Positions 14,297 through 22,025 of a stretch of DNA of 22,025 bases are shown here, in pieces; the stretch's first letter is position 1, and each line of letters starts with the position of its first letter. The notes below the pieces were generated by a model. It saw nothing but the letters and a program-made list of their open reading frames with translations, ran no database searches and was not told where the DNA came from. The position numbers were made by a program, and so were the translations under genes. This stretch comes from a virus, in the IMG/VR virus record IMGVR_UViG_3300044627_000771, positions 1 through 22,025 of that record; one strand, written 5' to 3'.

Positions 14297-15309
14297 AGAT
14301 TTCTATAAATCTCAAGCAACACTTTAGGATCATAATGTTGACTTTCAATATTGCTTATTTGATCTGTTATTATCTGATCTATGCTTTCAAATTTCAACTC
14401 ACCTGGAGCAAGATCCACTGCATGTTGATCAAGTTTCATAGGTATCAATGCCATTTCGCGCAATTGATGTTTCGGTACTAGTGTTTCTTTGATATAGTTG
14501 GCTTCCTCATAACTGATATCAATATCAAGATGTACACGAACACTTCCGCGCGGTAGTAGATATCCATCAGGATTTTCTAATACATCGCTCAATTTATAAA
14601 CACGGAATGTGGGTTGTTTAGGCCATGATTTGAATACTGGGTCACAACCCCATTCTAATATCATCATGCCCCTAGCATCATCACCTGCGTCAGCATAGTT
14701 GTGCGGGAAAGCATTGCCCATGTACCAAATGTTCTTACGTGACTGACGTTTATGAAAATGCCCTGAGTATACTTGTTCAAATCCACATACGTGATCATCA
14801 CTTATTTCACCGTGATCCGGCATCTCAACCATTGCGTTCATGTAGAAGCGTGGCAGTTCAAGATGCGAAAACAAATATTTTGTTTTGAACTTGAGTAGTT
14901 TCTTATATTCATCTCCTACAAGCCAGGGAGAAATAGTTACATCGCCTTCACTAAACCAATCATTTACGATATGTACATTGGGTAAATGCTTTGCCCACTC
15001 TACACTATGAATATCTCTACGGTCACGATAATAAAGATCGTGATTGCCTGGAATGAAATGCACTGTTTGAAAAGCATCATTTAGTTTTTCTAATGCACGT
15101 AGTCCATACTGCATAGTGTGGATATTGATGCTTGCTCTGTGGTGATTGTAATCACCTAAGAAAAAGCAAGTTTCACAACCTTCTTGTTTAGCAGTTTCTA
15201 TGAACCAATCAACAAAATCGGAACAGTCTTGATTATGTTCAAGACTGTTTGACTTCAAGCCGAAATGTATGTCTGTAAAAACTGCTGCCTTTTTAAATAA
15301 ATTAGACAT
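14293..15309 (-). CDS. 47: Recombination endonuclease subunit gp47 (Mre11/SbcD-like nuclease)
   Basis: A 338-residue calcineurin-type metallophosphoesterase, the nuclease partner of gp46. All metal-binding motifs are present: TDIH (Asp13, His15), LGDYN (Asp53), GNHD (Asn89, His90, Asp91), FSHLE (His149) and SGHFH (His184, His186). Length equals T4 gp47 (339). ATG at 15309 is chosen over an in-frame TTG just before it; no strong ribosome site is seen, so expression may depend partly on read-through from gp55. It sits 44 bases after gp55 in the same transcript and overlaps gp46. Confidence 0.95.
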   Translation of the reverse strand: MSNLFKKAAVFTDIHFGLKSNSLEHNQDCSDFVDWFIETAKQEGCETCFFLGDYNHHRASINIHTMQYGLRALEKLNDAFQTVHFIPGNHDLYYRDRRDIHSVEWAKHLPNVHIVNDWFSEGDVTISPWLVGDEYKKLLKFKTKYLFSHLELPRFYMNAMVEMPDHGEISDDHVCGFEQVYSGHFHKRQSRKNIWYMGNAFPHNYADAGDDARGMMILEWGCDPVFKSWPKQPTFRVYKLSDVLENPDGYLLPRGSVRVHLDIDISYEEANYIKETLVPKHQLREMALIPMKLDQHAVDLAPGELKFESIDQIITDQISNIESQHYDPKVLLEIYRNL

Positions 15310-15353
15310 CAATATAGTTTATCTAAGTTGTTGATTTACTTAAAGTTTTTTGG

Positions 15354-16250
15354 TTATTCTTCGTAGACGTTGAATTTCATGCCTGCCATCTGACGAGTAT
15401 GGCTTGGGTTCAATCCATTCATTTCTAAAATATCGTCACGTATATTTTGATTACGTTTTTCAGTATTCAATACGCGGCAGAAACTATTTGTGATAGCAGC
15501 CGTGTAATATGCGAATGGATTGGCTGACTTAGCCTCATTGAAACGTAATCCAACATATGTGAGTTGAAGTATGGCGCTGTTACGCATCTCATCGTTATAC
15601 GTGTATCCACGCCAGTTGAACTTCATAGCATACTTTTCACAAAGCATGATATACATACGTGCTAACTTATCAGTTAATTGACCATGATCTTTACTGAACT
15701 CACCGGTCTTCACACCACCCTTCCAGTGACTCTTGCCCACGCAAACTGCGCTGTTATTTTCATCAAGTTTGTAATGCTGGAAGGGAGGAAAGTTGACCTT
15801 GACATGAACCATATCATCTACATCATCCTTAGTCTCTTCAATCTCTAAATCTTCAAATAGATTTTCATCTTCAACGTCATCAAACTCAAGGATATCTTTA
15901 GCAGTCTTTTTCTTTACAATCTTTCTAGGTTGTTTTGGGCTGACTGGAATATGATCCCAAGTCATGACACGAAAGACTAGATCGGTTACTGGAATGTCCT
16001 TTAGTTTTACTTCTTGTCCAGTTGTATTAAGAATTCTTGCTGCCCTTGCTTCTCTAGCAGCCTTGATGTTTTTGGGTCTTGATAATTGATCTAATGACTT
16101 TTCTAATGGGCTCTGCGGCATGTCTATGATTAGATCATATTGATGATATTCTTGACGGCTGTAGCAGCAATAACTGGTCTTGCTTGCGTGAATCTCTTTA
16201 AGAATATCTTTATTGTTTAAATAGTTTACTGGTTTTTTCGCTGTAGACAT
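15354..16250 (-). CDS. 55: Late transcription sigma factor gp55
   Basis: A 298-residue homologue of the T4-type sigma factor that directs host RNA polymerase to TATAAATA late promoters. The sigma-like region is C-terminal (about 190-285): NWRGYTYNDEMRNSAILQL, then NPFAYYTAAITNSFCRVLN and EKRNQNIRDDILEMNG, matching gp55 of marine T4-like phages. T4 gp55 is only 185 residues; here an N-terminal region with VFRVMTWDHIP and VKVNFPPFQHY is added, interrupted by a very acidic insert (about 118-147). ATG at 16250 is chosen because AAGAGGA lies five bases upstream; an upstream in-frame ATG at 16286 has no such site and would lie too close to the promoter. A near-consensus sigma70 promoter precedes it, fitting expression before late genes. 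Confidence 0.9.
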   Translation of the reverse strand: MSTAKKPVNYLNNKDILKEIHASKTSYCCYSRQEYHQYDLIIDMPQSPLEKSLDQLSRPKNIKAAREARAARILNTTGQEVKLKDIPVTDLVFRVMTWDHIPVSPKQPRKIVKKKTAKDILEFDDVEDENLFEDLEIEETKDDVDDMVHVKVNFPPFQHYKLDENNSAVCVGKSHWKGGVKTGEFSKDHGQLTDKLARMYIMLCEKYAMKFNWRGYTYNDEMRNSAILQLTYVGLRFNEAKSANPFAYYTAAITNSFCRVLNTEKRNQNIRDDILEMNGLNPSHTRQMAGMKFNVYEE

Positions 16251-16277
16251 AGTTCCTCTTATTATTTTGTTGTAAAA

Positions 16278-16306
16278 ATGATACATGACCTGACACTACA
16301 TGTCAA
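16278..16306 (-). promoter_or_regulatory. Sigma70-type promoter for gp55-gp47-gp46 operon
   Basis: On the minus strand TTGACA (16301-16306), a 17-base spacer, and TATCAT (16278-16283) with an upstream TG (extended -10) make a near-perfect host promoter. Transcription would start near 16271 and give a leader of about 20 bases with the gp55 ribosome site. This predicts host-polymerase expression independent of gp55. Confidence 0.8.
16291..16305. promoter_or_regulatory. Dyad overlapping the -35 box, possible operator
   Basis: TGACA-CTACA-TGTCA is a perfect 5-base inverted repeat around five bases. It overlaps the -35 hexamer and spacer of the gp55 promoter. A repressor bound here would block polymerase, so it is a candidate operator, but short dyads also occur by chance. 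Confidence 0.4.
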
Positions 16307-16339
16307 GCCTCATTTAACAAAATTGGTGATTTTTAGGGC

Positions 16340-16347
16340 GATAAATA
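16340..16347 (+). promoter_or_regulatory. Late promoter box (GATAAATA) for gp48-gp53 baseplate operon
   Basis: One mismatch from TATAAATA on the plus strand. The predicted start near 16353 gives a leader of about 40 bases before the ATG at 16393, the same distance as for the gp26 operon at 8788. Confidence 0.6.
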
Positions 16348-16361
16348 ATACACAGACATGC

Positions 16362-16369
16362 TATTTATA
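16362..16369 (-). promoter_or_regulatory. Late promoter box (TATAAATA) reading into gp55
   Basis: An exact late octamer on the minus strand, 112 bases upstream of the gp55 ATG and upstream of its sigma70 promoter. It would allow gp55-dependent late transcription of gp55 itself and the recombination genes. It also forms a face-to-face pair with the plus-strand box at 16340. Confidence 0.6.
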
Positions 16370-16392
16370 CGTATCGTATTAGAGGTTTATTA

Positions 16393-18090
16393 ATGGCTAC
16401 TTGCGCTGAATTATCACAACAGGCACAGAAATTTGCTACAGCATTAGCACAAGCAACAATAAGAGGAGACAACCTCTTAAAGTTACCTATACCTAATACA
16501 ACTAACCCTTCTGAAACCCTAGCTGTACAGACACAGATTACCGGCTTAGTCAACAGCATGAATATAGTTAATGCTGAAATAAACAAACAACTTAGCAATT
16601 TAAATTCTACTAGAAGTCAACAGGAAGCACAGAATTGTCCTAGAGACGGCTATTTTAATACTAGAAAGGCGGCAGAAAAAACATTAGCAGCATTACAAAG
16701 TAAAACTCAAGTAGCACAACAAACTTTTCAAAATTTACCACCTGCGCCATCATCTAATACTGCTATTGTGCCCAGCGGCGATACTTTGATCACGCCTGGG
16801 ACGCAAGCCCCGAACGATTTTCCAACAATTACTGTTATAGGTACTAAAATACCTGACGGCAAAATTACGGTTGCTGATCCTAATTTGGTCACGCCGTCAT
16901 TAGATCCTGCACTATTAGGTCCTCCAAATATTAATACAGGACAACTTGAAGGTACTGATGTTAATATTCCTACTGGTGCAGGTAATATAGATGTTACTGC
17001 ACCAAACTTAAACATCACGGGGGAATTGCAAGGTGGTGACGTAAACATCCCAACAAACGCAGGAAATATAGATGTCACAGCGCCAAACTTTGACCTTACT
17101 GAAGATGAAGAATTAGAAGAAGTCGTGGTTACTGCCAACAGAGCTCCAACAACGCAAGGTGCAGTACAAAATACTAGAAAGCAAGCATCACTAAGACAAG
17201 AAACAAATTTTGAAGCACGAAAAGACTGGCGCGTTAAGTTGTCTTTAAGCCCCGGCGCTACATATTTGTATAACGATAACTCAAATGTTTTATTAGCACC
17301 TCTAAGAGGTACTAATGGTGTTATTTTCCCATATACCCCTAGTGTACAAGTAGGATATAGCGCAGCATATGGAAATTACCGTCCATCGGGTTCAAACTAT
17401 TCATATCCATATTATGATAGTAGCGCCATAGATAGTATTTCAATAACAGGTGACTTTACCGCTCAAGATAATTATGAAGCAAATTATCTATTGGCAACGA
17501 TACACTTTTTCAGATCGGTCACAAAAATGTTCTATGCATTAGACTCAAATCCTAAAGCTGGTACGCCTCCCCCAGTTTTATTTCTAACAGGATTCGGACA
17601 ATTTATGTTTAACAATCACCCATTGGTGATAACTAATTTTACATATACTACTCCAACAGATGTAGACTATATCAGAGCAGGAAACTTTACACAAGGTGCT
17701 GGGTCACAAACAAATGACAGTAATAACGATGCCCTTAAAAAATCAACAAACTGGAATTGGGGAACATTGTTACAAAACACTATACAAAATACATTGGCTT
17801 CGGGCGCAGCAGCAATTGGTAATTTCTTGAACTTTAGTAAAGACTATAATGTGTTGACTCCAGGTGGAGAATTAGGACAGGCTAATTGGACTTATTCAGG
17901 ATTTAAAGGATTTAATTCGGGAGAAACAGCAAATCCAACATATGTACCCACTAGAATGCAGATACAACTTTCAGCAATGCCTGTACCAAGCAGACTAGAT
18001 GTCAGTAACTACTTCAGTCTCAAAGATTATGCTAACGGTAAGTTGTTGAGTGGATACAACGGAAAAGGTAAAGGCGCAGGATTCTGGTAA
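16393..18090 (+). CDS. Baseplate tail tube cap-like protein (gp48-like)
   Basis: A 565-residue protein. Residues 1-115 are helical and Gln/Ala-rich; 115-270 are a low-complexity linker with a 27-residue repeat and TonB-box-like EEVVVTANR (242-250). Residues about 275-565 form the conserved part, including HFFRSVTKMFYALDSNPKAG and PPPVLFLTGFGQFMFNNHPL, then PTRMQIQLSAMPVPSRLDV and the ending KGAGFW. The C-terminal half resembles proteins annotated gp48 (baseplate-tail tube junction) in marine T4-like phages, by recollection. The N-terminal half is an extension. AGAGGT precedes the ATG, and the stop overlaps the gp53-like start (TAATG). Other baseplate or tube-junction roles (for example gp54) remain possible, so no symbol is given. 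Confidence 0.65.
   Translation: MATCAELSQQAQKFATALAQATIRGDNLLKLPIPNTTNPSETLAVQTQITGLVNSMNIVNAEINKQLSNLNSTRSQQEAQNCPRDGYFNTRKAAEKTLAALQSKTQVAQQTFQNLPPAPSSNTAIVPSGDTLITPGTQAPNDFPTITVIGTKIPDGKITVADPNLVTPSLDPALLGPPNINTGQLEGTDVNIPTGAGNIDVTAPNLNITGELQGGDVNIPTNAGNIDVTAPNFDLTEDEELEEVVVTANRAPTTQGAVQNTRKQASLRQETNFEARKDWRVKLSLSPGATYLYNDNSNVLLAPLRGTNGVIFPYTPSVQVGYSAAYGNYRPSGSNYSYPYYDSSAIDSISITGDFTAQDNYEANYLLATIHFFRSVTKMFYALDSNPKAGTPPPVLFLTGFGQFMFNNHPLVITNFTYTTPTDVDYIRAGNFTQGAGSQTNDSNNDALKKSTNWNWGTLLQNTIQNTLASGAAAIGNFLNFSKDYNVLTPGGELGQANWTYSGFKGFNSGETANPTYVPTRMQIQLSAMPVPSRLDVSNYFSLKDYANGKLLSGYNGKGKGAGFW
16927..17088 (+). repeat. 81-base direct repeat in gp48-like gene
   Basis: Two copies of an 81-base (27-codon) unit. 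The best-conserved parts are 16957-17007 and 17038-17088, both encoding DVNIPTxAGNIDVTAPN; the preceding NI(N)TGxL segment is also repeated. The DNA has diverged at third positions, so the duplication is old and the protein sequence has been kept. Confidence 0.85.
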
Positions 18091-18404
18091 TGTCACAAAA
18101 TAATATATACCCATCAACAAGTCCTTACAGAGACACAGAAATTTTTAATAATAAATTTCTTGACTTTATGGTCAATAGACCTTTCCCTGCATCTAGTAGC
18201 GATGTTCTTTATACATTGCCTATCGCTTATCAATATCGTCCTGACTTGTTAGCATATCATTTATATAATGACAGCAGGTTATGGTGGGTATTTGCAGCAA
18301 GAAATCCTAATCGTTTAGGATTTGACCCTTATTTTGATTTTGTAGCAGGCATACAAATATACATACCAAAATTAGAAACATTACGTCAATATTTAGGTAT
18401 ATAA
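18090..18404 (+). CDS. 53: Baseplate wedge subunit gp53-like
   Basis: A 104-residue protein similar to the gp53 wedge subunit, which helps close baseplate wedges around the hub. LPIAYQYRPDLLAYHLYNDS (about 43-62), followed by RLWWVFAARNPN and AGIQIYIP, has the LysM-like arrangement (helix with W-x-x-A-x-x-N-P, then a strand ending in I-x-I-P) typical of gp53. It is about half the length of T4 gp53 (196 residues), as in other marine T4-like phages. The ATG overlaps the upstream stop by one base (TAATG), and the stop is one base before the next ATG, so the three genes are a tight operon. Confidence 0.82.
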   Translation: MSQNNIYPSTSPYRDTEIFNNKFLDFMVNRPFPASSSDVLYTLPIAYQYRPDLLAYHLYNDSRLWWVFAARNPNRLGFDPYFDFVAGIQIYIPKLETLRQYLGI

Positions 18405-18405
18405 C

Positions 18406-21400
18406 ATGGCAATCGTTAATGTAAATGGGCCAGATGCAACAGTAAGAAGATGGCCTAAAAGTTCTGGCTCTAGCGAATTTGTTGATATTAATATATCCGG
18501 CACAGTCAATGATAAGACATTAAAACCAGAAATGACTGTAAGATTGCCCGGTGGAAAGACTATTACCGGAGACATTAATTATTGGAATAGTATAAAATCA
18601 GCAGGTGGTGTGCCCGGTCTTAACGAAGAACAGTCATACTATATGACTCAGTTTTTAACACAGCCTACTCAAACAGTTAAAGACTCTAGCGGTTTTCCAG
18701 TAAAATTAAAAGGATTTCCTGCACTAAAAGAAGTTTATTCTAGCGTAGATGAAACATTAAAAGAAAGAGAAAGAGAAGATACGCTACCAGGCACAAAAAC
18801 ATCTACAGAGGACTTAACATTACCTGACGGTACTAAAGTCAAGACTACAACAGTGAACGAAGTTAGTGAGCCAAGAAATCCTGCAAGCGAAAATAATCCT
18901 ACTCCACAGCCTTCAACAATAAATCAAACACCCGGCGACAATGCTGACAAGAAACAAATAGTTGGGGCAGGGGACGACGATCAAAGTCCTAATAAACAAA
19001 ATACAGTAGATGGTACTAATACCGGTAGCACAGTAGCCAAAGATGAATTTGGACTTCCTGTAGGTACTATTATTGATCCTACAGGATGGGGACCATCAGC
19101 AGGATCTTCTAACTCACAGACTGATAGTTCCGGTAAACCTTCTGGAAGTAGACGCACCTACAATCCATTAGCGCAACTTTCTAGTTATTCTTATATTATA
19201 ACACTGTATATGATAAGTCCAGATGCTTACAAAGCATTTATTGATTCTGGTAGAAAAAAGATAGATGCATTATCTAAAGCAACTCCTGTAGGTGAAGGTA
19301 GTCCTAATGTTGAAGGAGGTGCATTGATTGTTGCTAGAACAGGGGGCAACAACACAACAGACAGAATAGGCAACATGGATTATTTTATTGATAATTTAAG
19401 AATGAGTTCTTATATCAATACTAAAACTACAGGTGCGGCGATAGCGGCTGTGAGTGAAATTTCTTTTACAATTTCTGAACCATATGGTTTTAGATTTATA
19501 ACTGATTTAAAAAATGCTGTAAAAAGATTGCAAGCACAATCAACATCGGCAAGTTATAAAAGCATGACATCATTGTTTAAACAATTTTTTATATTGGGTA
19601 TAAAATATTATGGCTATGATGCAGATGGTAATTTGATAAAAGGCACAGATAAACTTTATGGAAATATGGTAGATCCATTAGGCGGCGATGGTTTATTTGA
19701 AAACTTTTATGATATACAAATACAAGATTTTAGATTTAGATTAACAGGCGATACTGTGACTTATAATGTGACCGCAGCCGTTCCTGTGACACAGAATGTG
19801 TTAGGTGTTAAAAGAGGAAGAATACCGACAGGGGCAACAGTACAAGGTAAGACTGTTGAAGATGCATTGATAGGTGAATATGGTCTATTCACAAACCTAA
19901 ATAAAAAAGAAGAGGATAAACTTAAAAACGGCAATGTGACTTATCCTAATAAATTCAGTGTTGTGTTCATGGGAGAAGCAGAACAGTTAATTAAAAAATC
20001 TCCGTTAGTGACATCAAATGATTTAGAGAAAGCAAGATTTGGTGATCCGTTATTGAACACGACTAAAGAAGTTAATGAAACACAAGCACAATCACCACCT
20101 GACACTACCTCAAGAATTTTATCTTTTGGTCATGATACCTCAATAATTTCTGCGATTGAAACAATCATAAAGAAAAGTGCTTATATGGTTGATGCATTAA
20201 ACACATTGTATACTAATGCTAAAGAACCTAATCCTTCACAGAAAAATTATGAACAAATCAATCAAGAACCACAAACATTAAGGTGGTTTACAGTCACTAG
20301 CGATATTAAAAAAGTTGATTGGGATCCTAAAACAAATGACTGGGCTTATGATTTAGTTTATATCATACAAGTTTATGATATACCTAGCATGGAGACTCCA
20401 TATTATAGCACAACGTCAAAATATAGGGGCCCTCATAAACGTTATGACTATTGGTTTACAGGGCAAAATAGTGAAGTGCTTGATTTAGATTTTACATTAG
20501 ATAATACATATTTTCTTTCTATCATGGGTTTCCCTAATAAAAATACACAACCTTCTGCTTCAACACCGGGAAATAGAGAAACAAACACTGATCAAAGACA
20601 AACGACAGGTCCAGCGGCTGGTAATGGAAACTCTACAGCGAATTCTACTGGACTAAAAAATGACCCGCAAGCCCCGAGCAATCAAGGACCATCAGAAAAA
20701 AATGCTTCAGGTGGCGGCGAATTCTCTGTAGCACCGGGCATAGTTAATAACGCAGATAAAAGTTCATCATTAGGGGTTGGTCTAGAAGCAGAAAATACTG
20801 TAGCAACTTATCTATATGATCCTCAGGCATTCAGCACTGCCAGACTACAAATTATAGGAGATCCAGATTTTCTTGTAAGAGATTCAACTACAACTATTAA
20901 TAGTTTGTATAATCAATATTATAACACAGACGGATTTACACCTAATGCAAATGGCGGACAAGTATTTGTTGAGATAGGATTCAAAGAAGGTGTTGATTAT
21001 AGAGATACTGATGGATTACTAAACATAAACGATAATATTTTATTTTTAACATATCCCGATTACGTAAAAAAAATAAGTGAAAATAGAATCGTATACATGG
21101 TAGCCCAGGTTGACAGCCTATTCAACAGAGGTAGATTTACACAAACACTTAGTTTAGTACAGCCATACTTTCCAGGTAGTTCTACTGCACCGCCAACTGC
21201 GCCTGCTCAAAGCACGCCTGCACAAAATCCAAATAACTCACAAACTGTGAGTGATACTAGCAAGGGAACTACTACTGCCAATGATGACGCACTACAAGAA
21301 GTTCAGGTCACTGGTAGAAGAGTCTCTCCTGCCCCTGCAAAAACTGAAGGCAGACAATCAGATAATCTAGCGAATAAGACTGATGCAGAGTTATTCACTT

Positions 21401-21450
21401 TAGGTTATATGCCTGATGAATTTGATAAAGTAAGAAATGGTGGTGGCTAA
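18406..21450 (+). CDS. Large baseplate hub-like structural protein between gp53 and gp5
   Basis: A 1014-residue protein. The N-terminal block (1-110) is followed by a Ser/Thr/Asn-rich linker (about 115-255). A conserved central block (about 258-480) includes SSYSYIITLYMISPDAYKAF and ISEPYGFRFITDLKNAVKRL, then FRFRLTGDTVTYNVTAAVPV. A second block (about 500-705) includes TLRWFTVTSDIKKVDWDP and HKRYDYWFTGQNSEVLDLDF. Another linker (about 710-790) and a C-terminal block (798-925, ending LSLVQPYFPGSS) follow, with EVQVTGRR at 965-972. Proteins like this are annotated only as virion structural proteins in marine T4-like phages. Position directly before gp5 suggests it is the hub partner of gp5 (the T4 gp27 role); this is inference. 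No Shine-Dalgarno is visible, so translation is probably coupled to gp53. Confidence 0.68.
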   Translation: MAIVNVNGPDATVRRWPKSSGSSEFVDINISGTVNDKTLKPEMTVRLPGGKTITGDINYWNSIKSAGGVPGLNEEQSYYMTQFLTQPTQTVKDSSGFPVKLKGFPALKEVYSSVDETLKEREREDTLPGTKTSTEDLTLPDGTKVKTTTVNEVSEPRNPASENNPTPQPSTINQTPGDNADKKQIVGAGDDDQSPNKQNTVDGTNTGSTVAKDEFGLPVGTIIDPTGWGPSAGSSNSQTDSSGKPSGSRRTYNPLAQLSSYSYIITLYMISPDAYKAFIDSGRKKIDALSKATPVGEGSPNVEGGALIVARTGGNNTTDRIGNMDYFIDNLRMSSYINTKTTGAAIAAVSEISFTISEPYGFRFITDLKNAVKRLQAQSTSASYKSMTSLFKQFFILGIKYYGYDADGNLIKGTDKLYGNMVDPLGGDGLFENFYDIQIQDFRFRLTGDTVTYNVTAAVPVTQNVLGVKRGRIPTGATVQGKTVEDALIGEYGLFTNLNKKEEDKLKNGNVTYPNKFSVVFMGEAEQLIKKSPLVTSNDLEKARFGDPLLNTTKEVNETQAQSPPDTTSRILSFGHDTSIISAIETIIKKSAYMVDALNTLYTNAKEPNPSQKNYEQINQEPQTLRWFTVTSDIKKVDWDPKTNDWAYDLVYIIQVYDIPSMETPYYSTTSKYRGPHKRYDYWFTGQNSEVLDLDFTLDNTYFLSIMGFPNKNTQPSASTPGNRETNTDQRQTTGPAAGNGNSTANSTGLKNDPQAPSNQGPSEKNASGGGEFSVAPGIVNNADKSSSLGVGLEAENTVATYLYDPQAFSTARLQIIGDPDFLVRDSTTTINSLYNQYYNTDGFTPNANGGQVFVEIGFKEGVDYRDTDGLLNINDNILFLTYPDYVKKISENRIVYMVAQVDSLFNRGRFTQTLSLVQPYFPGSSTAPPTAPAQSTPAQNPNNSQTVSDTSKGTTTANDDALQEVQVTGRRVSPAPAKTEGRQSDNLANKTDAELFTLGYMPDEFDKVRNGGG

Positions 21451-21452
21451 CA

Positions 21453-22025
21453 ATGGCAACTGACGTACAAAAAAGCAAAGGTAAATTAAAGCGCAGCAGC
21501 CCTACATCGGGCGGATCTAATCCTGAACTAGTACCTAAGATAGGCATCGTCAAAAATAATAGCGACAGCACACGTTCAGGACGCATTTGGGTTTATATAT
21601 CAGACAACAGCGGCACAGACCCAGAAGATAGTACTTGTTGGAGACCTGTTTTCTTTTTAAGTCCTTTTTATGGCAAAACATTGAATACTGCGCCGAATAC
21701 CGGCGAAGGCAATTTCAAAGGTAACACACATAGTTATGGAATGTGGTTCAGTCCTCCAGACATAGGAACATCTGTATTATGTGTATTTGCTAATGGCGAC
21801 TTAAATTTTGGTTATTACATAGGATGCATACCAGATCCACAAGCATTACACATGGTACCGGCTATTGGATCTAGCACATATATCGTTCCGGGATCAGGTG
21901 AAGCAAACAAGTATGGCGGTGCAACACGATTACCTGTAACGAACGTTAACAGTAGCAATAAAGAGATCACTAACACTGGTAAATATTTAACAGAAGCGAA
22001 ACCAGTACACCGATATGTCGCTGCT
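21453..22025 (+). CDS. 5: Baseplate hub/spike subunit gp5, N-terminal part (runs off window end)
   Basis: 191 codons of a gp5-type central spike protein, beginning MATDVQKSKGKLKRSSP. After a basic N-terminal tail, residues about 28-130 form the OB-fold domain that docks to the hub: PKIGIVKNNSDSTRSGRIWV, VFFLSPFYGKT, YGMWFSPPDIGTSVLCVFA and NGDLNFGYYIGCIPDP are characteristic of gp5 in marine T4-like phages. The lysozyme domain (if present) and the beta-helix spike lie outside the window, so enzymatic activity cannot be judged. It starts two bases after the preceding stop, with GGTGG as a partial ribosome site. Confidence 0.87.
   Translation, partial: MATDVQKSKGKLKRSSPTSGGSNPELVPKIGIVKNNSDSTRSGRIWVYISDNSGTDPEDSTCWRPVFFLSPFYGKTLNTAPNTGEGNFKGNTHSYGMWFSPPDIGTSVLCVFANGDLNFGYYIGCIPDPQALHMVPAIGSSTYIVPGSGEANKYGGATRLPVTNVNSSNKEITNTGKYLTEAKPVHRYVAA

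Noticed and set aside
14304-14311. TATAAATC on the plus strand, a late-promoter-like box
   Set aside because: It lies within the minus-strand gp47 gene and no plus-strand gene follows; one-mismatch matches are expected in A+T-rich DNA.
16251-16286. Twelve-codon N-terminal extension of gp55
   Set aside because: It would start inside the -10 region of the predicted promoter and has no ribosome site, whereas the ATG at 16250 has AAGAGGA upstream.

Overview
This window is part of the genome of a tailed phage with contractile-tail (myovirus), T4-like structural and late-transcription genes. It is A+T-rich and densely packed. The evidence is the co-occurrence of recognisable T4-type genes: major capsid gp23 (partial), scaffold gp22, prohead protease gp21, portal gp20, baseplate gp26, gp53 and gp5 (partial), recombination proteins gp46/gp47, and late sigma factor gp55. 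Protein styles resemble the marine and freshwater T4-like phages (cyanophage and pelagiphage relatives) more than T4 itself. The host cannot be read from this window.

Layout. Positions 1-5204 (minus strand) hold the head module, in reading order portal, small conserved protein, acidic prohead core protein, protease, scaffold, capsid. Positions 5230-8709 (minus) encode a 1159-residue tape-measure-like protein with a 12-residue Pro/Thr/Val repeat and a C-terminal M15-type zinc peptidase domain. Positions 8788-9833 (plus) carry a gp26-like baseplate hub protein and a small gp51-position protein. Positions 9834-10250 hold a hairpin and what looks like a frameshifted gene remnant. Positions 10251-16250 (minus) are an early/middle-type operon read as gp55, gp47, gp46, a short-chain dehydrogenase, a radical SAM enzyme and a PD-(D/E)XK nuclease; the middle four genes are joined by ATGA start/stop overlaps. 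Positions 16393-22025 (plus) are a baseplate operon: gp48-like tube cap, gp53 wedge, a 1014-residue hub-like protein and the start of gp5.

Regulation is unusually legible. Exact T4-type late promoter boxes (TATAAATA) lie upstream of the portal and, as a face-to-face pair, in the divergent gap at 8710-8787. The divergent gap at 16251-16392 holds a near-consensus sigma70 promoter with an overlapping dyad reading into gp55, plus one exact and one near-exact late box. The gp55 gene encoded here would supply the sigma factor that reads these boxes, so the window contains both the regulator and its likely targets.

The most notable points are a radical SAM plus dehydrogenase pair embedded in the recombination operon; a recurrent [L/I]-x-E-S motif in the head proteins that probably marks prohead protease sites; the peptidase-bearing tape measure; TonB-box-like motifs in two baseplate proteins; and the decayed gene at 9901-10243. 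All family assignments come from reading motifs by eye, with no database search.
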